Of a DNA stretch of 64,000 nucleotides, positions 52,306 through 61,007 are shown in pieces (position 1 is the first letter of the stretch; every line of letters starts with the position of its first letter). The notes under the pieces are model-generated. The model made no database searches and was not told the origin of the DNA. It saw nothing but the letters and a program-made list of their open reading frames with translations. The position numbers were made by a program, and so were the translations under genes. This DNA comes from an uncultured Oscillospiraceae bacterium (GTDB lineage: Bacteria > Bacillota > Clostridia > Oscillospirales > Acutalibacteraceae), in contig CAUDCW010000001.1 in NCBI GenBank assembly GCA_958448165.1, positions 1 through 64,000 on the forward strand. Reading direction: 5' to 3'.

Positions 52306-52327
52306 GATCTATTCAGTGTTTCCTTAA
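52306..52327. repeat. Solo right end of repeat family A
   Basis: GATCTATTCAGTGTTTCCTT matches the right terminal repeat at 11104-11123 with one change. No left end accompanies it. It starts 12 bases after the deaminase stop. Confidence 0.55.
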
Positions 52328-52328
52328 G

Positions 52329-52353
52329 GGGTGCGGAAATATGAGCCGCACCC
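52329..52353 (+). terminator. Hairpin after the dCMP deaminase
   Basis: GGGTGCGG and CCGCACCC enclose a nine-base loop, followed by TTGATGTTTTATT. Confidence 0.65.
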
Positions 52354-52370
52354 TTGATGTTTTATTGCTG

Positions 52371-52409
52371 ACAACAACGGCACACAGACTGTCTGTGTGC
52401 CGTTGTTGT
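52371..52409. terminator. Bidirectional terminator between dCMP deaminase and adhE
   Basis: A perfect 18-base stem (ACAACAACGGCACACAGA and its complement) with a three-base loop lies between convergent genes, 25 bases after the adhE stop, followed on the plus strand by TTTG. Confidence 0.82.
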
Positions 52410-52433
52410 TTTGTTGATTTTATTTATCTGCGA

Positions 52434-55052
52434 TTATTTCTTTTCGCCGTAGTAAGCCTCAAGATACATTTCCTTGATTTCGCTCATAAGCGGATATCTT
52501 GGGTTAGCGCCTGTGCACTGGTCGTCAAATGCATTCTCAACCATCTCGTCAAGAGTTGCGAGGAAGTCCTCTTCCTTAATGCCGTACTCCGCGATAGTCT
52601 TCTTGATGCCAACCTTAGCCTTGAGCTCGTCAATACCCTTAAGGAAGTTCTCAAATACCTCTTCGTCACTGTTGCCTGTGAAGCCGCAGAAACGTCCGCA
52701 CTCAGCGTATCTCTCAAGAGTATGAGGATACTTGTACTGTGAGAAAGTACCCATCTTTGTCGGAACCGGGCAAGCGTTGAACTTCATAACAAGATTGATA
52801 AGAAGTGCGTTTGCTACGCCGTGCGGGAGGTGATGATAAGCGCCGAGCTTGTGAGCCATTGAGTGGCAAACACCGAGGAATGCATTTGCAAAAGCCATAC
52901 CTGCAAGAGTTGAAGCGTCAGCCATTTTCTCTCTTGCCTCGGGGTCATTTGCGCCGTTCTCGTATGCTCTGGGCAGGAAGTTGAAGATGCTCTTCATAGC
53001 CTTAAGAGCAAGACCGTCTGTATAATCTGTAGCCATAATTGAAGCGTAAGCCTCAAGTGCGTGTGTAAGTGCGTCAATACCCGATGCGCTTGTAAGACCC
53101 TTAGGCTGATTCATCATATTGTCAGCGTCGATGATAGCCATATTCGGAAGAAGCTCGTAGTCAGCAAGCGGATACTTGATGCCTGTGTTCTCGTCTGTGA
53201 TAACTGCAAACGGAGTAACCTCAGAACCTGTACCTGATGAAGTCGGGATTGCAACGAAAGTTGCCTTTTCGCCCATCTTCGGGAAGGTGTAAACTCTCTT
53301 TCTGATATCCATAAAGCGCATAGCCATATCAAAGAAGTCTGCTTCCGGATGCTCATAGAGAACCCACATAATCTTACCTGCGTCCATTGCAGAACCGCCG
53401 CCGAGTGCGATGATTGTGTCAGGCTCAAAAGCTCTGATCTGCTTAACGCCCTCAAGTGCGCAGCCGAGTGTCGGGTCCGGAGCAACGTCGAAGAAGCACT
53501 GATGCTGAATACCCATCTCGTCGAGCTTCTCCTCTATGCCCTTAGCATAACCGTTCTTGTAAAGGAACTGGTCGGTAACGATGAATGCCTTTTTCTTGCC
53601 CATAACTGTGCCAAGCTCATCAAGGGCAACCGGCATACAACCCTTCTTAAAGTAAACCTTCTGCGGTGCTCTGAACCAAAGCATATTCTCTCTCCTCTCG
53701 GCAACAGTTTTGATATTGATAAGGTGCTTAACGCCAACGTTCTCAGATACTGAGTTGCCGCCCCAGGAGCCGCAGCCGAGTGTGAGTGACGGAGCAAGCT
53801 TGAAGTTGTAAAGATCGCCGATGCCGCCGTGTGATGACGGAGTATTGATAAGAACACGGCAGGTCTTCATAGCCTCATAGTGCTTCTGAATCTTTTCTGT
53901 TTCTGCCGGGTGAATATAAAGTGAAGATGTGTGGCCGTAGCCGCCGTCTGCAACAAGTCTTTCTGCCTTTGCAAGAGCCTCGTCAAAGGTTTCAGCCTTG
54001 TAAAGAGCAAGAACAGGAGAAAGCTTCTCGTGAGCGAACTCCTCGCTGATATCAACGCTTTCAACCTCACCGATAAGAATCTTTGTGCTTTCGGGAACAT
54101 CAACGCCTGCAAGTGCAGCGATTGTGTGTGCCTTCTGACCAACAATCTTAGCGTTAAGAGCACCGTTGATGATGATTGTCTTTCTTACCTTGTCAATCTC
54201 GTCGCCCTTGAGGAAGTAGCAGCCTCTGTCTGCAAATTCCTTCTTAACTGCGTCATAAACATCTGCAAGAGCTGTAACAGACTGCTCAGATGCACAAATC
54301 ATACCGTTATCAAATGTCTTTGAGTGGATGATTGAGTTAACGGCAACCTTGATGTCTGCTGTTGAGTCGATGATAACAGGTGTGTTACCTGCGCCAACGC
54401 CGAGAGCCGGCTTGCCTGATGAATAAGCAGCCTTAACCATTCCCGGACCGCCTGTTGCAAGGATTGTGTCAGAGCCCTTCATAACCTCGTTTGTAAGCTC
54501 AAGTGACGGAACGTCAATCCAGCCGATGATTCCCTCCGGAGCGCCTGCTGCTACTGCTGCGTCAAGAACAACCTTTGCTGCTGCAATGGTTGACTTCTTT
54601 GCTCTCGGGTGCGGGCTGATGATGATTGCATTTCTTGTCTTAAGTGCGATAAGAGTTTTGAAGATTGCTGTTGAAGTCGGGTTAGTTGTCGGGATAACCG
54701 CAGCGATAAGACCGATAGGCTCTGCAACCTTTTTGATGCCGAATGCCTTGTCCTCTTCAATAACGCCGCAGGTTTTCTCATTCTTATATTTATTGTAGAT
54801 ATATTCTGCTGCATAGTGGTTCTTGATAACCTTATCTTCTACGATGCCCATGCCTGTTTCCTCAACCGCCATTTTTGCGAGAGGAATACGCTCTTTGTTA
54901 GCCGCAATAGCAGCTGCCTTAAAGATTTTGTCAACCTGCTCCTGTGTGTAGGTGGCAAATACTTTCTGGGCTTCTCTCATAGCGTTCATTTTAGCAACGA
55001 GAGCATCAACATTATCGATAATTTCCGGTACTGCTGTTTCTTTCTTAGCCAT
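52434..55052 (-). CDS. adhE: Bifunctional acetaldehyde-CoA/alcohol dehydrogenase AdhE
   Basis: The 872-residue enzyme joins an aldehyde dehydrogenase half (ATGGPGMVKAAYSSG about 205, nucleophile in DNGMICASEQS about 248) to an iron alcohol dehydrogenase half (LGGGSAMDAGKIMW about 535, TSSGTGSEVTPFAVI, GVCHSMAHKLGAYHH). It converts acetyl-CoA to ethanol using two NADH. GGAGG stands eight bases before the chosen ATG. It is monocistronic with a consensus promoter overlapped by a Rex-like site. AdhE usually assembles into spirosomes. Confidence 0.97.
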   Translation of the reverse strand: MAKKETAVPEIIDNVDALVAKMNAMREAQKVFATYTQEQVDKIFKAAAIAANKERIPLAKMAVEETGMGIVEDKVIKNHYAAEYIYNKYKNEKTCGVIEEDKAFGIKKVAEPIGLIAAVIPTTNPTSTAIFKTLIALKTRNAIIISPHPRAKKSTIAAAKVVLDAAVAAGAPEGIIGWIDVPSLELTNEVMKGSDTILATGGPGMVKAAYSSGKPALGVGAGNTPVIIDSTADIKVAVNSIIHSKTFDNGMICASEQSVTALADVYDAVKKEFADRGCYFLKGDEIDKVRKTIIINGALNAKIVGQKAHTIAALAGVDVPESTKILIGEVESVDISEEFAHEKLSPVLALYKAETFDEALAKAERLVADGGYGHTSSLYIHPAETEKIQKHYEAMKTCRVLINTPSSHGGIGDLYNFKLAPSLTLGCGSWGGNSVSENVGVKHLINIKTVAERRENMLWFRAPQKVYFKKGCMPVALDELGTVMGKKKAFIVTDQFLYKNGYAKGIEEKLDEMGIQHQCFFDVAPDPTLGCALEGVKQIRAFEPDTIIALGGGSAMDAGKIMWVLYEHPEADFFDMAMRFMDIRKRVYTFPKMGEKATFVAIPTSSGTGSEVTPFAVITDENTGIKYPLADYELLPNMAIIDADNMMNQPKGLTSASGIDALTHALEAYASIMATDYTDGLALKAMKSIFNFLPRAYENGANDPEAREKMADASTLAGMAFANAFLGVCHSMAHKLGAYHHLPHGVANALLINLVMKFNACPVPTKMGTFSQYKYPHTLERYAECGRFCGFTGNSDEEVFENFLKGIDELKAKVGIKKTIAEYGIKEEDFLATLDEMVENAFDDQCTGANPRYPLMSEIKEMYLEAYYGEKK

Positions 55053-55117
55053 GATTTTCTCCTCCATTTTAAAGTGAATTAAATAAATAAAATCAACAGA
55101 AGTGTTTCTGTAGCTTC

Positions 55118-55146
55118 ATTATATGAGATTGTTAAAAAATTGTCAA
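55118..55146 (-). promoter_or_regulatory. adhE promoter
   Basis: On the minus strand TTGACA (55146-55141), 17 bases, TATAAT (55123-55118), a perfect promoter with a leader of about 60 bases. Confidence 0.88.
55129..55146. promoter_or_regulatory. Rex-box-like operator of adhE
   Basis: TTGACAATTTTTTAACAA on the minus strand matches the clostridial Rex consensus TTGTTAANNNNTTAACAA except at two positions and covers the -35 element. Rex represses adhE at low NADH/NAD+ in related organisms. No rex gene is in the window. Beyond it, 55150-55480 is AT-rich with a weak hairpin at 55419-55440 and no gene. Confidence 0.65.
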
Positions 55147-55483
55147 TATCTTTTTTGTGTGAAATTTTTGTAAAATTCTCCTTGTTTTTCCGCTGTGATT
55201 TTGTCAGGTCAGCAAGATGAATTTCCGATGGTCTGATTTGTATATTTTCGTTATTACACGCAACAACATTTATCTATTTTGACGATTATTTTGTCGCATA
55301 AAATCGGACGAAAACACAGTTCAAAGAGTTTTTAACAACATTTTCACAACTGTTTTTCAATCTTTGGGCAAAACAGAGAAATAAAGCTTTCTGCATTTTT
55401 CGGCTTTCAAATATTAGTTATCATCAGGAAGATAACTATTTTTTACGGCTGAATCTACGTTCAGTATCACTGAAACTACAACG

Positions 55484-55522
55484 CAAAAAAACAGAACCCC
55501 GACCTCAGGGTCAAGGCTCTGT
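55484..55522 (-). terminator. spo0A terminator
   Basis: On the minus strand ACAGAGCC pairs with GGTTCTGT (one G-U) around an inner GACC/GGTC stem, followed by seven T residues; 15 bases after the spo0A stop. Confidence 0.88.
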
Positions 55523-55536
55523 TTTTTCATATATTT

Positions 55537-56310
55537 TCATCCTGCGTTTTTAAGCTGCAATCTCAGCTTGTCGGAAATCATTGCGATGAACTCGCTGTTT
55601 GTCGGCTTACCTCTGCCGTTGTGGATAGTATATCCGAAATACGAGTTCAGCACGTCAACATCTCCTCTGTCCCATGCGACCTCAATGGCATGGCGTATTG
55701 CACGCTCAACCCTTGACGAGGTTGTTTCATACATCTTTGCAACCGAGGGATAAAGCTGCTTTGTCACGGCATTTATAATTTCGGGTGTTTCAATGGACAT
55801 TATAATTGAGCGTCTTAGATAGTGATAGCCCTTGATATGTGCCGGCACGCCGATCTGATGCAGAATTTCGGTGACCTGCATTTCTATCGAATCGCTGTTT
55901 CTTGCCTCGCTCAGATGACGGATATTGTCTGCCTTTGTACCGTTTGCCAGCGACGCCGCCTCCTTGGCAAGGGCGTGTGTGTCAACGGGATATGAAGCAA
56001 ACAGTGACGCTCCGCTGTTTATTACCTCGCGTTCAAGCACCGGGCTGTCAAAGCTTGACAGCATAACAAACATCGGCACATTTTCGCTTTGATTCAGCAC
56101 ACTGCGCAAAACGCCGATTCCGTCTATTCTCTTCAAAAATAAATCGGAAATTACAATCTTCGGCTTCAGCGCATTAATACGCTCCATCAGCTCAATTCCG
56201 TCCTTGCCGCAAATCGACAGTTCAATACCGAATTTGTCAAATTGAGCAAGCTCCTCTCTGCTAAATTCCTGCGGTTCTGCTGTTAAAATTGCTAAAATCT
56301 TATTTTCCAT
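55537..56310 (-). CDS. spo0A: Sporulation master regulator Spo0A
   Basis: The 257-residue response regulator has a receiver domain (IVISDLFLKRIDGIGVL, phosphoacceptor Asp about 55) and the Spo0A DNA-binding domain from about 145 (ILHQIGVPAHIKGYHYLR, and ASYFGYT-type end VLNSYFGYTIHNGRGKPTN). The expected N-terminal acidic pocket is weaker than in Bacillus. It launches sporulation. AGGGGATATAAA precedes the ATG. It lies downstream of spoIVB as in other Clostridia, here with a repeat element between. Confidence 0.96.
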   Translation of the reverse strand: MENKILAILTAEPQEFSREELAQFDKFGIELSICGKDGIELMERINALKPKIVISDLFLKRIDGIGVLRSVLNQSENVPMFVMLSSFDSPVLEREVINSGASLFASYPVDTHALAKEAASLANGTKADNIRHLSEARNSDSIEMQVTEILHQIGVPAHIKGYHYLRRSIIMSIETPEIINAVTKQLYPSVAKMYETTSSRVERAIRHAIEVAWDRGDVDVLNSYFGYTIHNGRGKPTNSEFIAMISDKLRLQLKNAG

Positions 56311-56346
56311 TTTATATCCCCTAACTGTTTTGTTGTTGTACCAATA

Positions 56347-56363
56347 TTACCATATTTTGGTAA
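56347..56363. promoter_or_regulatory. Dyad upstream of spo0A
   Basis: TTACCATATTTTGGTAA, a perfect 6-5-6 dyad 37 bases before the spo0A start. It may be a repressor site or a leader hairpin. The next 120 bases to the repeat element are AT-rich without other features. Confidence 0.4.
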
Positions 56364-56485
56364 ATAATGCAAGTGCTTACAGCAATTTTTTTAGAAAAAA
56401 TTTTTAATTATTTATTCTGCGTATTTATTCTGATAATGAATATTGAATTTATTTTTCTCCTGCACTCATAGGTTGTAATTATCCC

Positions 56486-56659
56486 GGGGAACACTGATTA
56501 AATCGTTCGTGCAGATTGCGCCGTCAGATTTTTCGTCAGGTTGGACAAATAACCCGCAGTAATGCTGACCGCATTACGAGGATTTTTGGGTCAGGCTGAC
56601 GGAAAATATAAAAGCAAGATGTACAAACAGCTTTCAGCGTGGTTTATTCAGTGTTTCCC
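56486..56659. repeat. MITE-like dispersed repeat, family A copy 2
   Basis: A 174-base copy of the element at 10947, with ends GGGAACACTGATTAAATC and GGTTTATTCAGTGTTTCCC and the same CCGTCAG...CTGACGG interior. The central hairpin is GTAATGC/GCATTAC with a five-base loop. It lies between spo0A and spoIVB and would be transcribed if these are read together. Confidence 0.78.
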
Positions 56660-56707
56660 TTGTTCAAGGGATATTATCAATGTCCGCCAGACGCATAATT
56701 TATAACG

Positions 56708-56745
56708 GCGGCATCGGCTCCCTGTTGCGAGAGAGCCGATGCCGC
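56708..56745. terminator. Strong hairpin after spoIVB
   Basis: A perfect 13-base stem GCGGCATCGGCTC / GAGCCGATGCCGC. The T tract (TTTTT) is on the plus side; on the minus strand only a short T-containing run follows, so termination of spoIVB is likely but not certain. Confidence 0.65.
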
Positions 56746-56758
56746 TGCATTTTTACGC

Positions 56759-57985
56759 TTATGCGGCTGCACTTTCATACAGACCTGTTGATTCGATATA
56801 ATCCTCAAGCATATTTTCGGCAAAAACCGCATAGCCCTTGTCGGGTGCATTTACAAACACATGGGTCACTGCGCCGACAAGCTTGCCGTTTTGCAAAATC
56901 GGACTTCCGCTCATACCCTGCACTATTCCGCCTGTTTTTTCGAGAAGCTCTTCGTCGGTTATTCTGATAACCATATTCTTTGTTTTGTTGTTTTCGTCAT
57001 ATCCGATGCTTTCTATTTCAATTTCATACTCTTCGGCTTCACCGCCGCATATTGTTGTAAGCATTGTTGCTTTGCCTGTTTTTACCTCTTGAATTGAAGC
57101 AACGGAAATCTCCTTTTTGGCATCTTCGGGTATTTTGTCAACCGTGCCGTAAACACCTGTATCAAGATTATCGTTTATTTTGCCTACGGACCCGTATTCA
57201 AAGTGTCCGTTAAGGCTTCCGGGTGTTCCCTCTACACCTTTTGTCACGGTGTCAATATCTGCATTTAAAATCTCACCGTGGTCAAGCGGCATAACACCGC
57301 CTGTGTCAACGTCGCATATTCCGTGTCCGAGTCCGGCAAAGCCGTTGTTCTGGGAGCAGTAGAAGGTTGTTGTTCCGATACCGGCGGAGCTGTCCCTTAT
57401 CCAAAGCCCGATTTTATATTCACCGCCGCCGGATTTGACCGGCGTAACTCCGGTGGTAAATGTTTCGTCATCACGGCTGACCTCAAACCTCATCACCGCA
57501 CCCTCACTGTCATTGACAAGCTCGGACAACTGCGAATTACTCTGTACGGCATTGCCGTTGACGCTTTTTATTGTATCGCCAACCTTGATTCCCGCCTCAG
57601 CCGCAGGACTGCAGACTTTTCCGTCTGCGACAATATCCTCGGTTTTCACCGCAATCACTCCGCTTGTATAAATTTGAACGCCAAACGGCGTTCCTCCGGG
57701 AATTACCTTTATATCCTCACGGTTTGTAATACTTACGCTTTTAACGGGAAATATATTAGCGAACACAAGCTGTCCGTTATCGCCGCTGTGAGCGTTGGTT
57801 CCGTCCCGGTCATTCTTTACAATTGTCAACGCCGGCATTGTGCTCAAGTCCAGCACCGTACTATCATCGGTCACTGTAAAGGTATCGGGAATAACAGACG
57901 CACAAAACGCCGTAAACGTAAACAGCACAAGAGTCGAAAGAGCTGTTAACGCATAACAGCATTTAAATATTTTTTTAGCTTTCAT
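56759..57985 (-). CDS. spoIVB: SpoIVB serine peptidase (sporulation signalling)
   Basis: The 408-residue protein has an N-terminal membrane anchor (about 8-28), a PDZ domain (EAGIKVGDTIKSVNGNAV, about 130-147), and the SpoIVB peptidase domain with GLGHGICDVDTG near 210 (catalytic His) and nucleophile GMSGSPILQNGKLVGAV near 355. From the forespore it triggers processing of pro-sigmaK by SpoIVFB in Bacillus. GGAGG lies seven bases before the chosen ATG; the frame extends eight codons upstream without better support. It sits upstream of spo0A. Confidence 0.95.
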   Translation of the reverse strand: MKAKKIFKCCYALTALSTLVLFTFTAFCASVIPDTFTVTDDSTVLDLSTMPALTIVKNDRDGTNAHSGDNGQLVFANIFPVKSVSITNREDIKVIPGGTPFGVQIYTSGVIAVKTEDIVADGKVCSPAAEAGIKVGDTIKSVNGNAVQSNSQLSELVNDSEGAVMRFEVSRDDETFTTGVTPVKSGGGEYKIGLWIRDSSAGIGTTTFYCSQNNGFAGLGHGICDVDTGGVMPLDHGEILNADIDTVTKGVEGTPGSLNGHFEYGSVGKINDNLDTGVYGTVDKIPEDAKKEISVASIQEVKTGKATMLTTICGGEAEEYEIEIESIGYDENNKTKNMVIRITDEELLEKTGGIVQGMSGSPILQNGKLVGAVTHVFVNAPDKGYAVFAENMLEDYIESTGLYESAAA

Positions 57986-58318
57986 TTCATCACCTCCAAC
58001 CTCTTGCAATAATATCTTTAATCAAAAACGGCGGTATAATCAATCAAAAATATATTCCAAAGCAATTTTATCCTCAAAAAGAAAAAAAACAGCTTGAAAA
58101 AAGGCATTTATCAATATTTTTTCTTAAATGGCAGAACTTCGCATAATTACCCGGAGGTAAGGTATTCTATATAATTTCGTATAAATAGTTTTTTCACACT
58201 TAACTTATATAAATACGCACTTTTGTGATACCAAAAAATTAAGCATATTGCGGATAAATAACCGGATAGAAAATTCAAAATATAAAATTGACAAACAATG
58301 CAATCGGGAAGTGGTTTA

Positions 58319-58987
58319 ATGTCTTTACTAAAGCTTTGCGGCGTAAGCAAAATTTATAATCAGGGAGAAAACAGAATTTTCGCCCTTGATGATGTGTCGC
58401 TGAATATAGAAAACGGCGAATTCACCGCCATAGTCGGCAAAAGCGGCTCGGGCAAGTCAACGCTTTTAAACATTCTGGGCTGTCTTGACACGCCCGACCG
58501 GGGTGAATATTATCTCGAAAACCGCAGGGTTTGGATGATGAGTGAAAACGAGCTGTCAAAAATACGCAACAGAATGATAGGCTTTGTATTCCAGAGCTTT
58601 AACCTTATTCCAAGTCTTACGGCGCTTGAAAATGTTGAACTACCGCTTAAATACAGAGGAATTGAAAAGAGAGAAAGAAAGGAGCTTGCGCTGTCGGCTC
58701 TTGATGAGGTCGGGCTACTTGAACGGGCTCAGCACAACCCGAACCAGCTTTCGGGCGGTCAACAGCAACGTGTTGCTATTGCAAGAGCCATTGCGTCGCA
58801 GCCGCCGCTTATTCTTGCCGATGAGCCGACGGGCAACCTTGACACAAAAAGTGAAAATGACGTGATAAGAATATTGCGGCAGCTTAACCAAAACGGCAAA
58901 ACCGTTGTAGCCATTACACACGGCAAAAAGCTTGCAAGGGTAGCCGACAGAAGGATAACGATAAGCGACGGGAAAATTGTGATATAG
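58319..58987 (+). CDS. Orphan ABC transporter ATPase, LolD/MacB-like
   Basis: The 222-residue ATPase has Walker A GKSGSGKSTLLNILG (about 35-49), VFQSFNLIPSLTALENV, signature LSGGQQQRVAIARAI (about 135), and Walker B LILADEPTGNLD. This is the LolD/MacB/FtsE class, which usually pairs with an FtsX-type permease, but none lies in the window: a terminator and ptsI follow. GGGAAGTGG precedes the chosen ATG. The 333-base region upstream is AT-rich; only a weak Shine-Dalgarno-like CGGAGG near 58150 is visible, with no frame after it. Confidence 0.85.
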   Translation: MSLLKLCGVSKIYNQGENRIFALDDVSLNIENGEFTAIVGKSGSGKSTLLNILGCLDTPDRGEYYLENRRVWMMSENELSKIRNRMIGFVFQSFNLIPSLTALENVELPLKYRGIEKRERKELALSALDEVGLLERAQHNPNQLSGGQQQRVAIARAIASQPPLILADEPTGNLDTKSENDVIRILRQLNQNGKTVVAITHGKKLARVADRRITISDGKIVI

Positions 58988-59019
58988 GCGACAATTTGTT
59001 AAAGTAAGCCAAGATATAA

Positions 59020-59051
59020 AAAAGCGGTCGGGATTTCACCTGACCGCTTTT
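59020..59051. terminator. Bidirectional terminator
   Basis: AAAAGCGGTC and GACCGCTTTT enclose a 12-base loop between convergent genes, with T tracts on both strands. Confidence 0.9.
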
Positions 59052-59066
59052 TTCTTTATTATAATA

Positions 59067-60773
59067 TTAATTTTTTGCGTTTGCCTCAAGCATTTCTCTG
59101 ACCTCTTGCTCGGTTCTGAGCGTCATTACCTTATCGGCAAGTGCCTTTGCCTCATCTGCGCTCCAAAGAGAAATTGTCTTTCTTGTTGACAGCACCGATG
59201 TGGGACTGACGCTGTATTCGTCAAGCCCGAATGCGATAAGCATCGGGATAAGCAGAGGGTCGGCGGCGGCTTCGCCGCACATTCCCACCGGTATGCCTGC
59301 ATTTTTGCCTGCGGCTATGATATTTCTTATCATACGCAGGACAGCCGGATTATATGCCGAATAAAGGTACGCAACCTTTGCGTTTCCTCTGTCAACACAC
59401 ATTGTGTAGCCTGTTAAATCATTTGTGCCGATGCTGAAGAAATCACACTCCTCGGCAAGCAGATCCGCAATAACACCTGCCGCCGCAGTTTCAGCCATTG
59501 CGCCGATTTTTACATCCTTTTTGTATTCAACACCTTCGCTTTCAAGCTCAGCCTTGACCTCCTCTGCAAGGGCTCGTACACTGCGCATTTCCTCAACCGT
59601 TGTAACAAGCGGCACCATTATTCTGATGTCGCCGTAAACAGCCGCACGCAAAAGCGCCCTGAGCTGTGGCTTGTAAACATCGGGTCTTGACAGGCAGTAG
59701 CGAACCGCACGGTAACCCAGAAACGGGTTGTCCTCGCTTTCAAGTCCAAGGTACGGCACATCCTTGTCGCCGCCGATATCGAGCGTTCTAATAATTACCG
59801 GCTTGCCGTTCATCGCCTTTGCGACCTTTTTGTAAGCCTCAAACTGCTCGTCCTCGCTCGGCATTGACGACGAATCCATAAACAGAAATTCGGTTCTGAA
59901 AAGTCCAATACCCTCGCCGTCACATTCAAGCACATTGTGAACGTCCGACGGCTTGCCGATATTGCAGCAAAGCTCCGCACCAACGCCGTCGGCAGTCTTT
60001 GTTTCTTTGCCGATAAACGCTTTGAGCATCTCTTTATCAGCAAGATATTTTTCACGCATAGCGGAATATTCTGCTTTCTGCTCCTCGTCAGGATTTTTAA
60101 TAACAACGCCCTTTGAGCCGTCAACTATAATCTCTTCTCCGTCATTCGACTGCGATAAGATACCGCCGACGCTGAGTACAGCCGGAATCTCAAGCGCTCT
60201 GGCAAGTATTGCGGAATGTGAGGTGTAGCCGCCTGCTTCGGTCACAATTGCGGCAATATTGTCCTTGTTGATGCCCGCTGTCATTGACGGGGTCAGCTCG
60301 CCGACAACAATAACGGTTCCTGCCGGGCAGGCAGAAATATCTGCCTCTTCCCTACCGAGCAGAATCGACAAAACACCCTTGCGAATATCCTCAACGTCTG
60401 CCGCACGCTGCATTGTCAGCTCATCACCCGTGGAGCTGAACATTGCGGCAAACATATCGCATATTTCGTCAAGTGCTTTTTCGGCACATTCGCCTGCTTT
60501 TATTTTATTCTCAATCTCACCCGTCATAAACGGATCCCGTATCATCAGTATGTGTCCTCTGATAATTTCGGCCTCTTTTTTGCCGACGCTTTTTTCTATA
60601 CCGTCAGCCTTTTTTTCTGTTTCAACCGCAAATTTATCCACCGCCGCTTCAAAGCGTGCAATCTCTGCATCGACATCTGTAACAGTGTGTGCCTGATAAG
60701 ACAAATCCTGCTCTTTAACAACAAGTATTCTTCCGATTCCTATTCCGCTTGACGCTGCAATTCCTTTATACAT
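59067..60773 (-). CDS. ptsI: PTS enzyme I (phosphoenolpyruvate-protein phosphotransferase)
   Basis: The 568-residue protein is complete EI: MYKGIAASSGIGIGRILV at the start, phosphohistidine in EAGGYTSHSAILARALEIP (about 185-200), FRTEFLFMD, and the PEP-binding GMCGEAAADPLLIPMLI (about 500) with catalytic Cys. It passes phosphate from PEP to HPr for sugar uptake. No ptsH or EII gene is nearby. GGAAAGAG precedes the ATG. Confidence 0.95.
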   Translation of the reverse strand: MYKGIAASSGIGIGRILVVKEQDLSYQAHTVTDVDAEIARFEAAVDKFAVETEKKADGIEKSVGKKEAEIIRGHILMIRDPFMTGEIENKIKAGECAEKALDEICDMFAAMFSSTGDELTMQRAADVEDIRKGVLSILLGREEADISACPAGTVIVVGELTPSMTAGINKDNIAAIVTEAGGYTSHSAILARALEIPAVLSVGGILSQSNDGEEIIVDGSKGVVIKNPDEEQKAEYSAMREKYLADKEMLKAFIGKETKTADGVGAELCCNIGKPSDVHNVLECDGEGIGLFRTEFLFMDSSSMPSEDEQFEAYKKVAKAMNGKPVIIRTLDIGGDKDVPYLGLESEDNPFLGYRAVRYCLSRPDVYKPQLRALLRAAVYGDIRIMVPLVTTVEEMRSVRALAEEVKAELESEGVEYKKDVKIGAMAETAAAGVIADLLAEECDFFSIGTNDLTGYTMCVDRGNAKVAYLYSAYNPAVLRMIRNIIAAGKNAGIPVGMCGEAAADPLLIPMLIAFGLDEYSVSPTSVLSTRKTISLWSADEAKALADKVMTLRTEQEVREMLEANAKN

Positions 60774-60971
60774 ATTACTCTTTCCTTTCTTGATTAGTAT
60801 TGATTAGTTTTTCTTTGATTATTGAGTTCCGCCATTTTCTTTCAAATCAATTCTAATCTATTAAACAATATTTGTCAATTGTTTTTTATTATATTTGGAC
60901 GATTTTACAGTTTATCTGCTTATTTCTGATTATTTATTCTCGTTTTTGATTATTTTTGACAAAAAATTTCA

Positions 60972-60996
60972 CCCCTCTGTATAAGCACAGAGGGGC
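60972..60996 (-). terminator. Terminator after the Zn/Cd P-ATPase
   Basis: On the minus strand CCCCTCTGT, a six-base loop, ACAGAGGGG, then TGAAATTTTTT; 12 bases after the stop. Confidence 0.85.
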
Positions 60997-61007
60997 ATTT
61001 AATATAT

